This document shows positions 29,001 through 36,363 of a stretch of DNA of 64,000 nucleotides, one piece after another. Made by a program: the position numbers and the translations under genes. Within the stretch, counting starts at the first letter, position 1. The number at the start of each line of letters is the position of its first letter. The stretch comes from Bacteroidales bacterium. Lineage in GTDB: Bacteria > Bacteroidota > Bacteroidia > Bacteroidales > F082. The notes beneath the pieces were generated by a model. That model had not been told where the DNA came from. It was given only the letters and a program-made list of their open reading frames with translations, and searched no databases. The stretch is taken from contig JAKSMU010000002.1 in the NCBI GenBank assembly GCA_024400455.1, positions 62,001 through 126,000 on the forward strand, read 5' to 3'.

Positions 29001-29086
29001 GCACTTCGTGCCGACAGCAAATTCTCGATGGAACAGGAATACACGCCACACATCCCATCGAAATCCTTAACAAATGGTTAAAATAA
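26075..29086 (+). CDS. FAD-binding and Fe-S oxidoreductase, YdiJ-like
   Basis: This 1003-residue fusion has an FAD-binding PCMH domain at about 20-250 (PRAGGTSIAGQVVG, GGMFGNNSCGSHSLVYG), an FAD-oxidase C domain to about 530 (AHIGTGELHLRP, GSLSGEHGDGRLRGEF), a 4Fe-4S domain with CLACKGCRSECPSNVDM near 645, and a CCG-type domain (HGHCHQKSL, PSSCCGMAGAFGYE). This is the layout of E. coli YdiJ, reported to oxidise D-2-hydroxyglutarate; D-lactate is an alternative. A short palindrome at 28316-28335 is read through in frame at residues 748-754 (DANRVST). It probably shares a transcript with the peptidase gene 8 bases upstream. Confidence 0.88.
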   Translation: MYEILTDKLHRIAYATDASAYREMPIGVAYCESEEDLANLINWTKENHTHIIPRAGGTSIAGQVVGSGLVVDISKNWNHILEINDKEGWARVQPGVVLDELNLALKPHGLFFSPETSTSNRCCIGGMFGNNSCGSHSLVYGSTRHHVLEAKGLLADGSKEIFKDYSIADLEARFGKEFWKNESNSLIQRIYAQLINFALDKDTVKLIEDNYPDKRLRRRSCGYAIDEVIEDLHNETKPWPERTVNLCKLLAGSEGTLAFITEIKLHLDPLPPKECLVVCAHCDTLEKSFLANLVALKFHPVAVELMDHNILELSKDNVEQQKNRFFVQGEPAAILMVELKADTRTEVDAVATDLEQALSDLCYACSRVYGSETSKVWSLRKAGLGLLNGMKGNAKPIGVIEDTAVIPEFLPDYMKDFGEMLKRLGLECVYHAHIGTGELHLRPIINIKDADERKLFRQVAEETAVLVKKYKGSLSGEHGDGRLRGEFIPLMYGEKVYQLMREVKHCWDPNGLFNLHKITDTEPMDSHLRFEINQPYTIEKLIGTDKTYYNWKAAFDECKIKGATGAKTQLHALMCSIEQCNGAGDCRKSNLIGGTLCPAFKVTHDETNATRARANVLREMLTRGDEKLLKSPELAEVLNSCLACKGCRSECPSNVDMTRIRSEILQQKYDANGTPLRSFAVARMAWVEKFGHLVWPVYNFFASWKFSSNIIKRIISFTTERNIPTLSRMTMREAVKLEQLKSRYFDKDANRVSTKGKVYLFANEFTNYQEAEIGLSFAKLLMRLGYEVEIPKHVESGRAAISKGCLKLAKKFAIKNVNLLKDKVSAMTPLVGIEPSCILSFRDEYPDLVPSEMRSVAQRLGRNALLFDEFIMREVTAGRISADDFKPDAVEIWLHGHCHQKSLVGIDKTAKALQLLSGATVHVIPSSCCGMAGAFGYEKEHYKTSIAIGEMILFPTVRKAVENKKDTVPTLIAAPGTSCRQQILDGTGIHATHPIEILNKWLK
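28316..28335. repeat. Short palindromic repeat, copy 3, inside a gene
   Basis: GACGCGA-A-TCGCGTC then TCTAC: a perfect 7-bp inverted repeat, the same family as 1833 and 4425. It lies inside the YdiJ-like gene and is read as Asp-Ala-Asn-Arg-Val-Ser-Thr with the next base, exactly seven codons, without breaking the frame. Confidence 0.75.
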
Positions 29087-29119
29087 ATCAATTATCATTA
29101 TTTAATCGAATTATTACCG

Positions 29120-29127
29120 TAATTTTG
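29120..29127 (+). promoter_or_regulatory. -7 element of polysaccharide operon
   Basis: TAATTTTG, 9 bases before the ATG at 29136, so the leader would be very short. No clear -33 TTG. Confidence 0.45.
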
Positions 29128-29135
29128 TCGGCATT

Positions 29136-31064
29136 ATGAGAAAATTAATAATCAAATTTTGTAATTTCATTTTTGGAAAACAATTCAATGGATCCTTGCC
29201 AAGAGTTTGGATTCTAATCTTTGATATGGTGATAGTCATTGCTTCATATTTAATGGCAATGGTACTATTGTTTTTCAACGATATGAAAAACCCATATTGG
29301 GACTACGATTGGAGCAGAATTATCATTGTTCCTTGCGTTTATTTAGTTATGTTCTTGATTTTCAAAACACACGATGGCTTAATACGATATTCCGGATTCA
29401 ATGATATTCGGAAAATCATCATAGCAAACTCTTTTGCCTTAAGCATTTTGGTTTTCAGCAAAATGATATTCATGAAAATCAACACTACTGTTGCTTACGC
29501 TTTATATCCTAGATTCTTCATTATCATTTATCATTATTTCATAACCCTTGTAATAATGATTTTAAGTCGGTTAATCATTCGACGCATCTATAATGAATTC
29601 TACAAGAAAACATCATCCAAACAAAAAAACGTCTTGGTGTATGGTGCCGGAGAAGGTGGACTGCTTTTATATAGAACTTTAAGCCAAGACACAGAATCTC
29701 CATATAAAATCTTCGCCTTTGTTGATGATAATCCTACAAAACATAGCAAACGAATAAACACCATTAATGTGCTATCGCCAAAAAAAGTTTTTGACTTTGA
29801 TTTCTTGAAACGGAATGATATTGATACTATGATTATTGCCATTCCAAGTATTGACATTGAAAGAAAGAAAAAAATAATTGAAAAGGCTATGGCTTTTGAT
29901 TTGGAAGTCAAGACTCTGCCTTCATTTACCTCTTGGTACAACGGCGAAATCAACGCAGAACAGATTGAAAACATCAAGATAGAAGATCTTCTTGGCCGTG
30001 AACCTATCAAATTGGATAATGCCAATGTTAAACGTGAAATCAACAAAAAGATAGTTTTGATTACTGGTGCAGCAGGAAGCATCGGAAGCGAAATATGCCG
30101 TCAGGTTTTACACTATAATCCGAAACTGCTCATTATGGTTGACCAAGCCGAATCACCAATGTACGACTTCCAATTCGAACTGAAACACACACCCGATTTA
30201 AAGCCTTTCGTTGAAAAAATGGTGTTTGTTATTGCCAATGTGAAAGACCAGCGACGAATGGAAGAAATTTTTAGTAAATATAACCCTCAAATCGTTTATC
30301 ATGCTGCCGCTTACAAACATGTTCCTTTTATGGAGGAAAATGCTTACGAAGCCGTGTTTGTCAATGTGTTTGGAACAAAAAACATTGCAGATTTAGCCAT
30401 AAAATATAACACGGAAAAATTTGTGATGATTTCTACCGATAAGGCCGTGAATCCAACCAATGTAATGGGTGCCACCAAACGAATAGCCGAAATCTACACA
30501 CAAAGCCGTAACAGCGACACGAAATTCGTCACTACGCGTTTCGGCAATGTGCTGGGTTCAAACGGTTCAGTCGTACCTTTATTCAAGAAACAGATTGAAC
30601 AAGGCGGTCCGCTCACCGTCACCGACAAACGCATCATACGTTTCTTCATGACCATTCCTGAAGCTTGCAGCCTCGTGTTGGAAGCTGGATCGATTGGTGA
30701 AGACGACGATATTTTCGTTTTCGATATGGGTGAACCTGTCAAGATTTGGGATTTAGCCGACAAGATGCGTAAGCTGGCTCACAAGCCAAACATCGAAATT
30801 AAGGAAATAGGTTTGCGCCCAGGAGAAAAACTTTACGAAGAACTGCTGGCAACCAAAGAAAACACCATTCCGACAGAAAACAAGAAAATCATGCGTGCCA
30901 AAGTGCGTGAATACGAAGAAAAGGAAGTCGATGGCATGATTGCAACCTTGCACGACCAACTCATCACCTCCGACCCATTCAAGATTGTGGCGCAAATGAA
31001 AGTCATTGTACCTGAGTTTATTAGCAACAACAGTATTTTTGAAAGATTAGACAAACATGAATAA
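29136..31064 (+). CDS. CapD/FlaA1-like nucleotide-sugar 4,6-dehydratase, membrane-bound
   Basis: This 642-residue protein has four N-terminal transmembrane helices (about residues 20-130), a first Rossmann-like domain (VLVYGAGEGGLLLYRTL near 167), and a second, catalytic Rossmann domain starting VLITGAAGSIGSEICRQVL near 309. The active-site stretch STDKAVNPTNVMGATKR has the Met-xxx-Lys pattern of large UDP-GlcNAc 4,6-dehydratases (WbpM, CapD). These make 4-keto-6-deoxy sugars for capsule, O-antigen or lipid-linked glycans. It overlaps manC by 8 bases, heading a small polysaccharide operon. Confidence 0.9.
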   Translation: MRKLIIKFCNFIFGKQFNGSLPRVWILIFDMVIVIASYLMAMVLLFFNDMKNPYWDYDWSRIIIVPCVYLVMFLIFKTHDGLIRYSGFNDIRKIIIANSFALSILVFSKMIFMKINTTVAYALYPRFFIIIYHYFITLVIMILSRLIIRRIYNEFYKKTSSKQKNVLVYGAGEGGLLLYRTLSQDTESPYKIFAFVDDNPTKHSKRINTINVLSPKKVFDFDFLKRNDIDTMIIAIPSIDIERKKKIIEKAMAFDLEVKTLPSFTSWYNGEINAEQIENIKIEDLLGREPIKLDNANVKREINKKIVLITGAAGSIGSEICRQVLHYNPKLLIMVDQAESPMYDFQFELKHTPDLKPFVEKMVFVIANVKDQRRMEEIFSKYNPQIVYHAAAYKHVPFMEENAYEAVFVNVFGTKNIADLAIKYNTEKFVMISTDKAVNPTNVMGATKRIAEIYTQSRNSDTKFVTTRFGNVLGSNGSVVPLFKKQIEQGGPLTVTDKRIIRFFMTIPEACSLVLEAGSIGEDDDIFVFDMGEPVKIWDLADKMRKLAHKPNIEIKEIGLRPGEKLYEELLATKENTIPTENKKIMRAKVREYEEKEVDGMIATLHDQLITSDPFKIVAQMKVIVPEFISNNSIFERLDKHE

Positions 31065-32109
31065 CTTTTGTATCATTATGGCTGGCGGCATTGGAAGCCG
31101 ATTCTGGCCTTTGAGTAAAGATAATTATCCGAAACAGTTTCTTGATATTTTAGGCACGGGAAAAAACTTCATCCGCAGCACCTATGAGCGTTTCAGCCCG
31201 ATGATTCCCGATGAAAACTTCCTTGTGGTTACCAATGCGGCCTATAAAAACCTGGTTCTGGAACATCTTCCCGAACTGAAACCCGACCAAGTGCTTTGCG
31301 AACCAGCACGCCGCAACACGGCACCTTGCATCGCTTACGCTTGCTATCGCATCCAAAGCCGTTGCAAAGATGCCAACATTGTAGTGACTCCCGCCGACCA
31401 TTTGGTTACAAACGAAACTGAATTTCAACGCATTATCAGTTTAGGTTTCGATTTCCTGAAAAAACAGGACAATGCCTTGATGACCATCGGCATCAAGCCG
31501 AGCCGCCCTGAAACGGGTTATGGCTACATTCAGGTTCCGAAACAAAATGAATTGCCCGAAGTCGTGAAAGTTGAAATGTTTAAGGAAAAACCGAATTACG
31601 AGACAGCCCTAAAATTTGTTGCCGAAGGCAATTATTTCTGGAACTCTGGCATTTTTATGTGGACATTGCAAGGCATTATGAACGCTTTCAAGACCAATCT
31701 GCCTGATATGGTTACGCTTTTCGACGAAGGCAAAGACAAGTTTGGTACCGCCGAAGAACAATCTTTTATCAATCAGCGTTTTCTTGACTGCCAGAACATC
31801 AGCATCGACTACGGCATTATGGAAAAGTCGCCTGACACCTATACCATTCCCGCTGATTTCGGCTGGAGCGACATTGGCACCTGGGGCTCGTTGTTCACAC
31901 ACGCCCAAAAAGATGCCGACAACAATGCCTTACGCGGCAAAGTGGTCTCGGTCGACAACAAAAATACCATAATTAATATTGAAGAAGGCACCGAAGCCGT
32001 TGTGGAAGGTTTGGAAGACTATCTCGTGGCTTATCGCGACCATTCGCTTTTGGTGTGCCGCCTGCACGACGAACAGCAAATCAAGGTTTGGATTGAAGGA
32101 CTGAAATAA
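31057..32109 (+). CDS. manC: Mannose-1-phosphate guanylyltransferase
   Basis: Makes GDP-mannose from mannose-1-phosphate and GTP for capsule, O-antigen or fucose pathways. The 350-residue protein has the nucleotidyltransferase signature MAGGIGSRFWPLSKDNYPKQ at 8-27, then VTPADHLV and GWSDIGTWGSL, and the family motif FKEKPN. It lacks the C-terminal phosphomannose isomerase domain of bifunctional enzymes. It overlaps the dehydratase gene by 8 bases and is followed by a strong terminator, so it ends the transcript. Confidence 0.93.
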   Translation: MNNFCIIMAGGIGSRFWPLSKDNYPKQFLDILGTGKNFIRSTYERFSPMIPDENFLVVTNAAYKNLVLEHLPELKPDQVLCEPARRNTAPCIAYACYRIQSRCKDANIVVTPADHLVTNETEFQRIISLGFDFLKKQDNALMTIGIKPSRPETGYGYIQVPKQNELPEVVKVEMFKEKPNYETALKFVAEGNYFWNSGIFMWTLQGIMNAFKTNLPDMVTLFDEGKDKFGTAEEQSFINQRFLDCQNISIDYGIMEKSPDTYTIPADFGWSDIGTWGSLFTHAQKDADNNALRGKVVSVDNKNTIINIEEGTEAVVEGLEDYLVAYRDHSLLVCRLHDEQQIKVWIEGLK

Positions 32110-32133
32110 GGTTTTTCATTTCAAGAATAATTA

Positions 32134-32158
32134 AAGGTGGTCAAAAGCCACCTTTTTT
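32134..32158 (+). terminator. Rho-independent terminator after manC
   Basis: AAGGTGG (32134-32140), 7-base loop, CCACCTT (32148-32154) and a T-run to 32158. The -7 element of the next gene begins 4 bases later. Confidence 0.85.
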
Positions 32159-32161
32159 GCT

Positions 32162-32170
32162 TATTTTTGC
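32162..32170 (+). promoter_or_regulatory. -7 element of GT2 gene
   Basis: TATTTTTGC directly after the manC terminator and 7 bases before the ATG at 32178, so the mRNA would be nearly leaderless. Confidence 0.5.
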
Positions 32171-32177
32171 AGCAATA

Positions 32178-32933
32178 ATGGAAACCACTCCACTCATATC
32201 GGTCATCATGCCTTGCTATAACATGGAAAAATTCATAGCAAGCAGCATCCAATCTGTTTGCAATCAGACTTTCAGCCATTGGGAACTGCTCATTGTCGAT
32301 GACGCTTCAACCGATAAGACTGCGAAAATAGTCCAAAGATTTCAAGAAACTGACAGCAGAATTCATTTTGCAGCAAAATCGATGCATACAGGCATTGCCG
32401 CCACGCGAAACCAAGCCATAGGCATGGCAAAAGGACAATATCTGGCATTTCTTGACGCCGATGATGTCTGGCATCCTGACAAGCTGAAAAAGCAGTTTGA
32501 CTTTATGAAAACCAAAAACATCGGTTTCAGTTATTCTGCTTACAACTGGATTGATGAAGCCGGAAACGAACTGGGAAAAACCATCCCGACGGCAGGCGAC
32601 CTGAATTACAACGACTATCTGCATAACACCATCATCGGTTGCTCGACCGTTATGGTCAACACCAACATAACCGGGCTCATATCAGTACCCAAATTCCGCA
32701 CCAGCGAAGACACAGCCACATGGCTCAACATCTTGAAAAAAGGCTTCCTCGCTTATGCCTTATCAGAAATTCTGGTTTCGTACCGTATCCGTGAAAAATC
32801 AGCTTCATCCAACAAAATCAAGGCGGCCCAGGATCTTTGGAGAGTATACCGTCAACAGGAAAATTTGTCTCTATTCGATGCCTTAGCTTGTTTTTTCAGT
32901 TACGCTTATCATGCCATAAAAAAACGCCTATGA
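32178..32933 (+). CDS. Glycosyltransferase family 2
   Basis: This 251-residue enzyme transfers a sugar from a nucleotide donor. The GT-A fold shows ISVIMPCYNMEKFI at 8-21, LLIVDDASTDKT near 42 and AFLDADDVWHPDKL near 94, the last with the DxD metal site. The ATG at 32178 is chosen over a TTG at 32157 that lies within the terminator T-run. Its stop overlaps the next start (ATGA). As the preceding genes make nucleotide sugars, it likely builds the same surface glycan. Donor and acceptor are unknown. Confidence 0.88.
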   Translation: METTPLISVIMPCYNMEKFIASSIQSVCNQTFSHWELLIVDDASTDKTAKIVQRFQETDSRIHFAAKSMHTGIAATRNQAIGMAKGQYLAFLDADDVWHPDKLKKQFDFMKTKNIGFSYSAYNWIDEAGNELGKTIPTAGDLNYNDYLHNTIIGCSTVMVNTNITGLISVPKFRTSEDTATWLNILKKGFLAYALSEILVSYRIREKSASSNKIKAAQDLWRVYRQQENLSLFDALACFFSYAYHAIKKRL

Positions 32934-33745
32934 CACAAAGTTTCGATCGGTGGAATTATTATCTCTATAGGAATGCAATGCGATTTGACGGATTGCCCCA
33001 TGAAGAACAAAAACTCAGCAAAGAGTCATACCGCAATCTTCTTTTTGGAAAAGCTCTGTTCGTGAGAAACACTTATGACTTCGATTGCAAAGAAGAAACC
33101 AGTTTTTGGTATCTGATTAAAGACAGTTTCACACCTTTGGAAGAATTGCCTTCAAAGAAAAGACTGAAAATTAAGAATGCGTTGAGTCTGTTTGATTTCC
33201 AATTGGTTGATAAGAAAGTGTTGTACGACCATGATTTTGTCGAGCACTATAAGGAATCGCTGGATTTGCGGCACGAAAAAAACAAACAGGATTTCATCGA
33301 TGACCTGTATTTCTATCTTGACCACGAAAATTGCGAATACTGGGCATGTTTCGCAAAAGATACGCATGATTTTGCGGGTTTTGCTATAAACTATGTATCT
33401 GACAATGCCTGTGATTACAAAATCACCTGCATTCTGCCCCAATATCAAGCCAACGCCCTACACACCTACTATGGCCTTTTCTATGCCATGAACGAACATT
33501 ACCTCGGGCAAAAACATTTCAAATATGTGACTGACGGTTCACGCACCATCACCGAACATTCCGGCATTCAGGATTATCTGACTCAGAATTTCAATTTCCG
33601 CAAAGCCTACTGCCGCCTTGAAATCCATTACCGTTGGTGGATGAAAATCGCTGTAAATCTGCTGTATCCGTTCCGAAACATTATCACTTTCCCACGCGTT
33701 AAGGCCGTGCTGAATATGGAAGCCATGCAGCGCGGGGCAAAATAA
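32930..33745 (+). CDS. Protein of unknown function, coupled to GT2
   Basis: This 271-residue protein starts at the ATG at 32930, overlapping the GT2 stop by four bases; a longer frame upstream runs through the GT2 gene and is rejected. No signal peptide or clear membrane segment. It is rich in Tyr, Trp, Phe and His (FDRWNYYLYRNAMRF, YWACFAKDTHDFAGFAINYV, YHYGLFYAMNEHYLG-like). The pattern of alternating strands and helices in the second half recalls GNAT or FemAB-type acyltransferases, but I see no diagnostic motif. Context suggests modification of a surface glycan. Confidence 0.7.
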   Translation: MTQSFDRWNYYLYRNAMRFDGLPHEEQKLSKESYRNLLFGKALFVRNTYDFDCKEETSFWYLIKDSFTPLEELPSKKRLKIKNALSLFDFQLVDKKVLYDHDFVEHYKESLDLRHEKNKQDFIDDLYFYLDHENCEYWACFAKDTHDFAGFAINYVSDNACDYKITCILPQYQANALHTYYGLFYAMNEHYLGQKHFKYVTDGSRTITEHSGIQDYLTQNFNFRKAYCRLEIHYRWWMKIAVNLLYPFRNIITFPRVKAVLNMEAMQRGAK

Positions 33746-33778
33746 AAAAACCAGATAACTGTTGGGGCAATTATCTGG
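33744..33778 (-). terminator. Terminator of tRNA-Asn transcript
   Basis: Inverted repeat CCAGATAA (33751-33758) and TTATCTGG (33771-33778) with a 12-base loop. On the minus strand it is followed by a run of seven T (33750-33744), so it terminates transcription coming from the tRNA gene. Confidence 0.75.
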
Positions 33779-33845
33779 CTAAAAAATTAATAACATGAAA
33801 CATAAAAAATTACACTTTGTAATCTCTGACTTTCTCACGAAAGGG

Positions 33846-33919
33846 CGCCCCCTTCAGGACTTGAACCTGAGACCCCCTGATTAACAGTCAGATGCTCTAA
33901 CCAACTGAGCTAAGGAGGC
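33846..33919 (-). tRNA. tRNA-Asn (GTT)
   Basis: A 74-base cloverleaf on the minus strand: acceptor GCCTCCT/AGGGGGC (one T-G pair), D arm GCTC/GAGC, anticodon arm TCTGA-CTGTTAA-TCAGG with anticodon GTT (plus positions 33883-33885), 5-base variable loop, T arm TCAGG-TTCAAGT-CCTGA, discriminator G. CCA is not encoded. It has its own promoter upstream and terminator downstream, and stands alone between two protein genes. Confidence 0.96.
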
Positions 33920-33960
33920 AAATCGCTTTACAAAGAACGTATTTCCTTTTGTTTGCGGTT

Positions 33961-33991
33961 GCAAAAGTATATGTTTTTTCAATACCCGCAA
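33961..33991 (-). promoter_or_regulatory. Promoter of tRNA-Asn
   Basis: Minus-strand TTG (33991-33989), 19 bases, TACTTTTGC (33969-33961): an ideal Bacteroidota promoter about 40 bases before the tRNA 5' end. Confidence 0.75.
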
Positions 33992-34125
33992 TGATTTTTA
34001 TCTGATTTTTTTTATTTTTTTTATAACTTGTTGTCATTTAGCAAAATAAAAATCGAATAAAAATACATCTTTTTAATTTTTTCGAGGCTTTTTCATTGTT
34101 TTTTCCTTCCAAAAAGCAAAAAAAC

Positions 34126-34147
34126 CGCTTTTTTATGTAAGTTTGCA
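34126..34147 (+). promoter_or_regulatory. Promoter segment shared with PfkB gene
   Basis: These 22 bases, including the -7 element TAAGTTTGC (34138-34146), are identical to 41562-41583 upstream of the PfkB kinase gene. The -7 element lies 7 bases before the ATG at 34154. Confidence 0.55.
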
Positions 34148-34153
34148 GCCAAT

Positions 34154-35965
34154 ATGCGCAAACTGTTTCTCATAGCATCCCTCGTTTTACTCTGCTGTTG
34201 CGGCAGACTGAAAACCGTTTCGCCCGTGCTGAACGACACGCCCCACCGTGCCGCATTGGATGCCGTCGACACCTTGCTACAGCAGCAGCCCGACAGCGCC
34301 CTTACGACACTGCTGGCTTTCAACGACGCCATGGGCGACACCGTGCTGAACCCTTGGGAGCGCAGCCGTTTCCACCTCATGCTCGCCGAACTGCTCTACA
34401 AGAACGACTACACCCAAAACAACCGCGCCGAGCTGCTGACCGCCACCGCCTACTACGACAGCCTTGCCGGCCGCCACCCTTTCGATGCGCCGCTTGCCTA
34501 CCTGCAGGCACGCGCCCACTACATGGACGGCGTGGGCTGGTACGAGCAGGACAGCATTGTGCCCGCCTGCCAAGCCTACCTGAAAGCCTTGCAAGTGATG
34601 GAAAACCATTTTAAGGATAATGAAATGGATAGGAATATGATTCGGTTTATGGGACTGATTAATTCCAGACTTTCCGAATTGTTTTTCTTCAACGAAGGGT
34701 ATGCGGCTGCTATCGAGACTGGCAAGAAAGCATTATTCTATTTTTTGAAAATTAATGATAACGAAAGAGCTATAAATGCATATAAAAATATTGGAAATTG
34801 TTATATTTCTATTTCACAAAATGATAGTGCCTTATTCTATATGAACAAGGCACGAAAACTAGCAGAAAATGTGCATTTAGGTAGTTACCAACAAATTTTG
34901 AGAGAATCGACATCGCTCTATTATGATATAGAAATGACAGATTCGGCTTTCATGATGGCTTGGCAGGCCATGAATTTGTCAGCCACTCGAGATGATTCTC
35001 TGACAAGTTGCTATGTGTTAGGTCAATTGTTTTTCAGGGAACAGCAATACGATTCAGCAATCTTTTATCTTAAACAGAGCATAAACAGAAATCAGTTTTC
35101 CACCCAATTGTCTTCGGCACAATTGCTGAAAGAGGCATACGAGGCCTTAGGCGATATGGAACAAGCAGCCATCTATGCGCAGCCTTATAACGAAGGCCTT
35201 GAGAAATTCTTAGACAAAGCCTCGGATAAGACTGAAATCGTCAACCTTTACAATGCCTACCGCTTGCAGCAACAGGACAGCCGTCATTCGGCATGGCGCA
35301 GGAAAAGCATTGGACGTGTGATGCTTGGCATCGGTGTCCTGTTGGTGCTGTTGGGGTTGTTAGCCATCTATTTTGTAAGGCGCGGACGGCGACACGCCGA
35401 AAAGATGCAGCAAGAGAACGACACCTTGCGCGAGGAGAAGCAAAAGGTGGAGTGGGAACAGTCGAAAATGTCGGGTCGGATGCGCCGAGCCAACGAGATG
35501 CTGAAGGAAAAGGACGACATCATTGATGAGAAGAACCGCGAGAACAGTCGGCTGAAAATGCGCCTTGAGCAGCAGTCGGCCGACATGCCTTCCTTTGCCG
35601 ACGAGCCTGTCTGCCGACAGATTTTGGATGCTGTTGCTTCGGAAAACATCAAGTCGACCGTCGACATGAAGATTTATTCCGCCATCGCCTTGACCCGCCA
35701 GCAGCAGGAGCAGCTGCGCATGGCCGTCGAGAGGCATTACGGCACGTTTGCCGAAAGCCTGAAGAAAACCTATCCGAAACTGACCAACGACGACTTGAAC
35801 TATTGCCGTCTCTATCTATTGGGCTTGAACGAGGTGCAGATAGCCGCCCTGATGCAGAAATCCTATCCTTCGGTGTGGGAACGCGCCGACAAGCTGAAAC
35901 GCATTTTCGGCACCGACAAAAAGATTGCCGTCTTCCTACTGTCGAAAACCGAGGTGGAAAAGTAG
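34154..35965 (+). CDS. Membrane TPR protein with C-terminal HTH-like domain (second copy)
   Basis: This 603-residue protein has a lipoprotein-like signal (MRKLFLIASLVLLCCCG), TPR helices over about 30-360, a transmembrane helix near 390-412 (VMLGIGVLLVLLGLLAIYFV), a charged coiled coil (about 415-480) and a C-terminal helical domain (YPKLTNDDLNYCRLYLLGLNEVQIAALMQ) that resembles an HTH. Same plan as 1852-3210. Base composition is mosaic: 34441-34500 has 41 G+C of 60 while 34741-34800 has 12 of 60, and GC rises again after about 35220. Regulator of unknown target; the mosaic suggests recombination within the gene. Confidence 0.78.
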   Translation: MRKLFLIASLVLLCCCGRLKTVSPVLNDTPHRAALDAVDTLLQQQPDSALTTLLAFNDAMGDTVLNPWERSRFHLMLAELLYKNDYTQNNRAELLTATAYYDSLAGRHPFDAPLAYLQARAHYMDGVGWYEQDSIVPACQAYLKALQVMENHFKDNEMDRNMIRFMGLINSRLSELFFFNEGYAAAIETGKKALFYFLKINDNERAINAYKNIGNCYISISQNDSALFYMNKARKLAENVHLGSYQQILRESTSLYYDIEMTDSAFMMAWQAMNLSATRDDSLTSCYVLGQLFFREQQYDSAIFYLKQSINRNQFSTQLSSAQLLKEAYEALGDMEQAAIYAQPYNEGLEKFLDKASDKTEIVNLYNAYRLQQQDSRHSAWRRKSIGRVMLGIGVLLVLLGLLAIYFVRRGRRHAEKMQQENDTLREEKQKVEWEQSKMSGRMRRANEMLKEKDDIIDEKNRENSRLKMRLEQQSADMPSFADEPVCRQILDAVASENIKSTVDMKIYSAIALTRQQQEQLRMAVERHYGTFAESLKKTYPKLTNDDLNYCRLYLLGLNEVQIAALMQKSYPSVWERADKLKRIFGTDKKIAVFLLSKTEVEK

Positions 35966-36363
35966 CGTGTTTGCTGCTGGCTATTATACCATTTCAACAA
36001 AATCATACATCTATTTTACGATGAATTTTTTACAAGATTCCCGTCTGCGACGGGAATGGAGTGTTAGGGGAGGTCAGGATGGCGGCGGCGACTTGTCTTT
36101 TCCTAAAGGTGAACTTCAACCGCCGCCGCTTATTTAATATCACCTAATACTCCATTCCCTCGAGCCTGCGAGAGGAAATCTATTAATCATAATCGAATCG
36201 ACACAACCAACACATTATCAAAACTTTATCAAAAAATCCTAATAAATCCCGATGATGATTTTCATTGTCGTGATTTTTTTGTAACATATTTTTGCTGCGT
36301 AAGTCAGAATAAAGTTGTTGATCATATTTTAAAAAAAGACAATCCATCTAAAAAACTACAGCA
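35966..36363. other. Intergenic region with nested inverted repeats and promoter
   Basis: Hairpin ATTCCCGTC-TGC-GACGGGAAT (36037-36057) leads into an 18-base arm (36053-36070) that pairs with 36141-36158 at 16 of 18 positions. Inside, GCGGCGGCG (36082-36090) pairs perfectly with CGCCGCCGC (36121-36129). A third imperfect hairpin lies at about 36155-36177. No open frame fits. The remainder is AT-rich leader with the promoter of the next gene. Confidence 0.6.
36265..36295 (+). promoter_or_regulatory. Promoter of T9SS protein gene at 36364
   Basis: TTG (36265-36267), 19 bases, TATTTTTGC (36287-36295), followed by a leader of about 60 bases. Confidence 0.7.
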
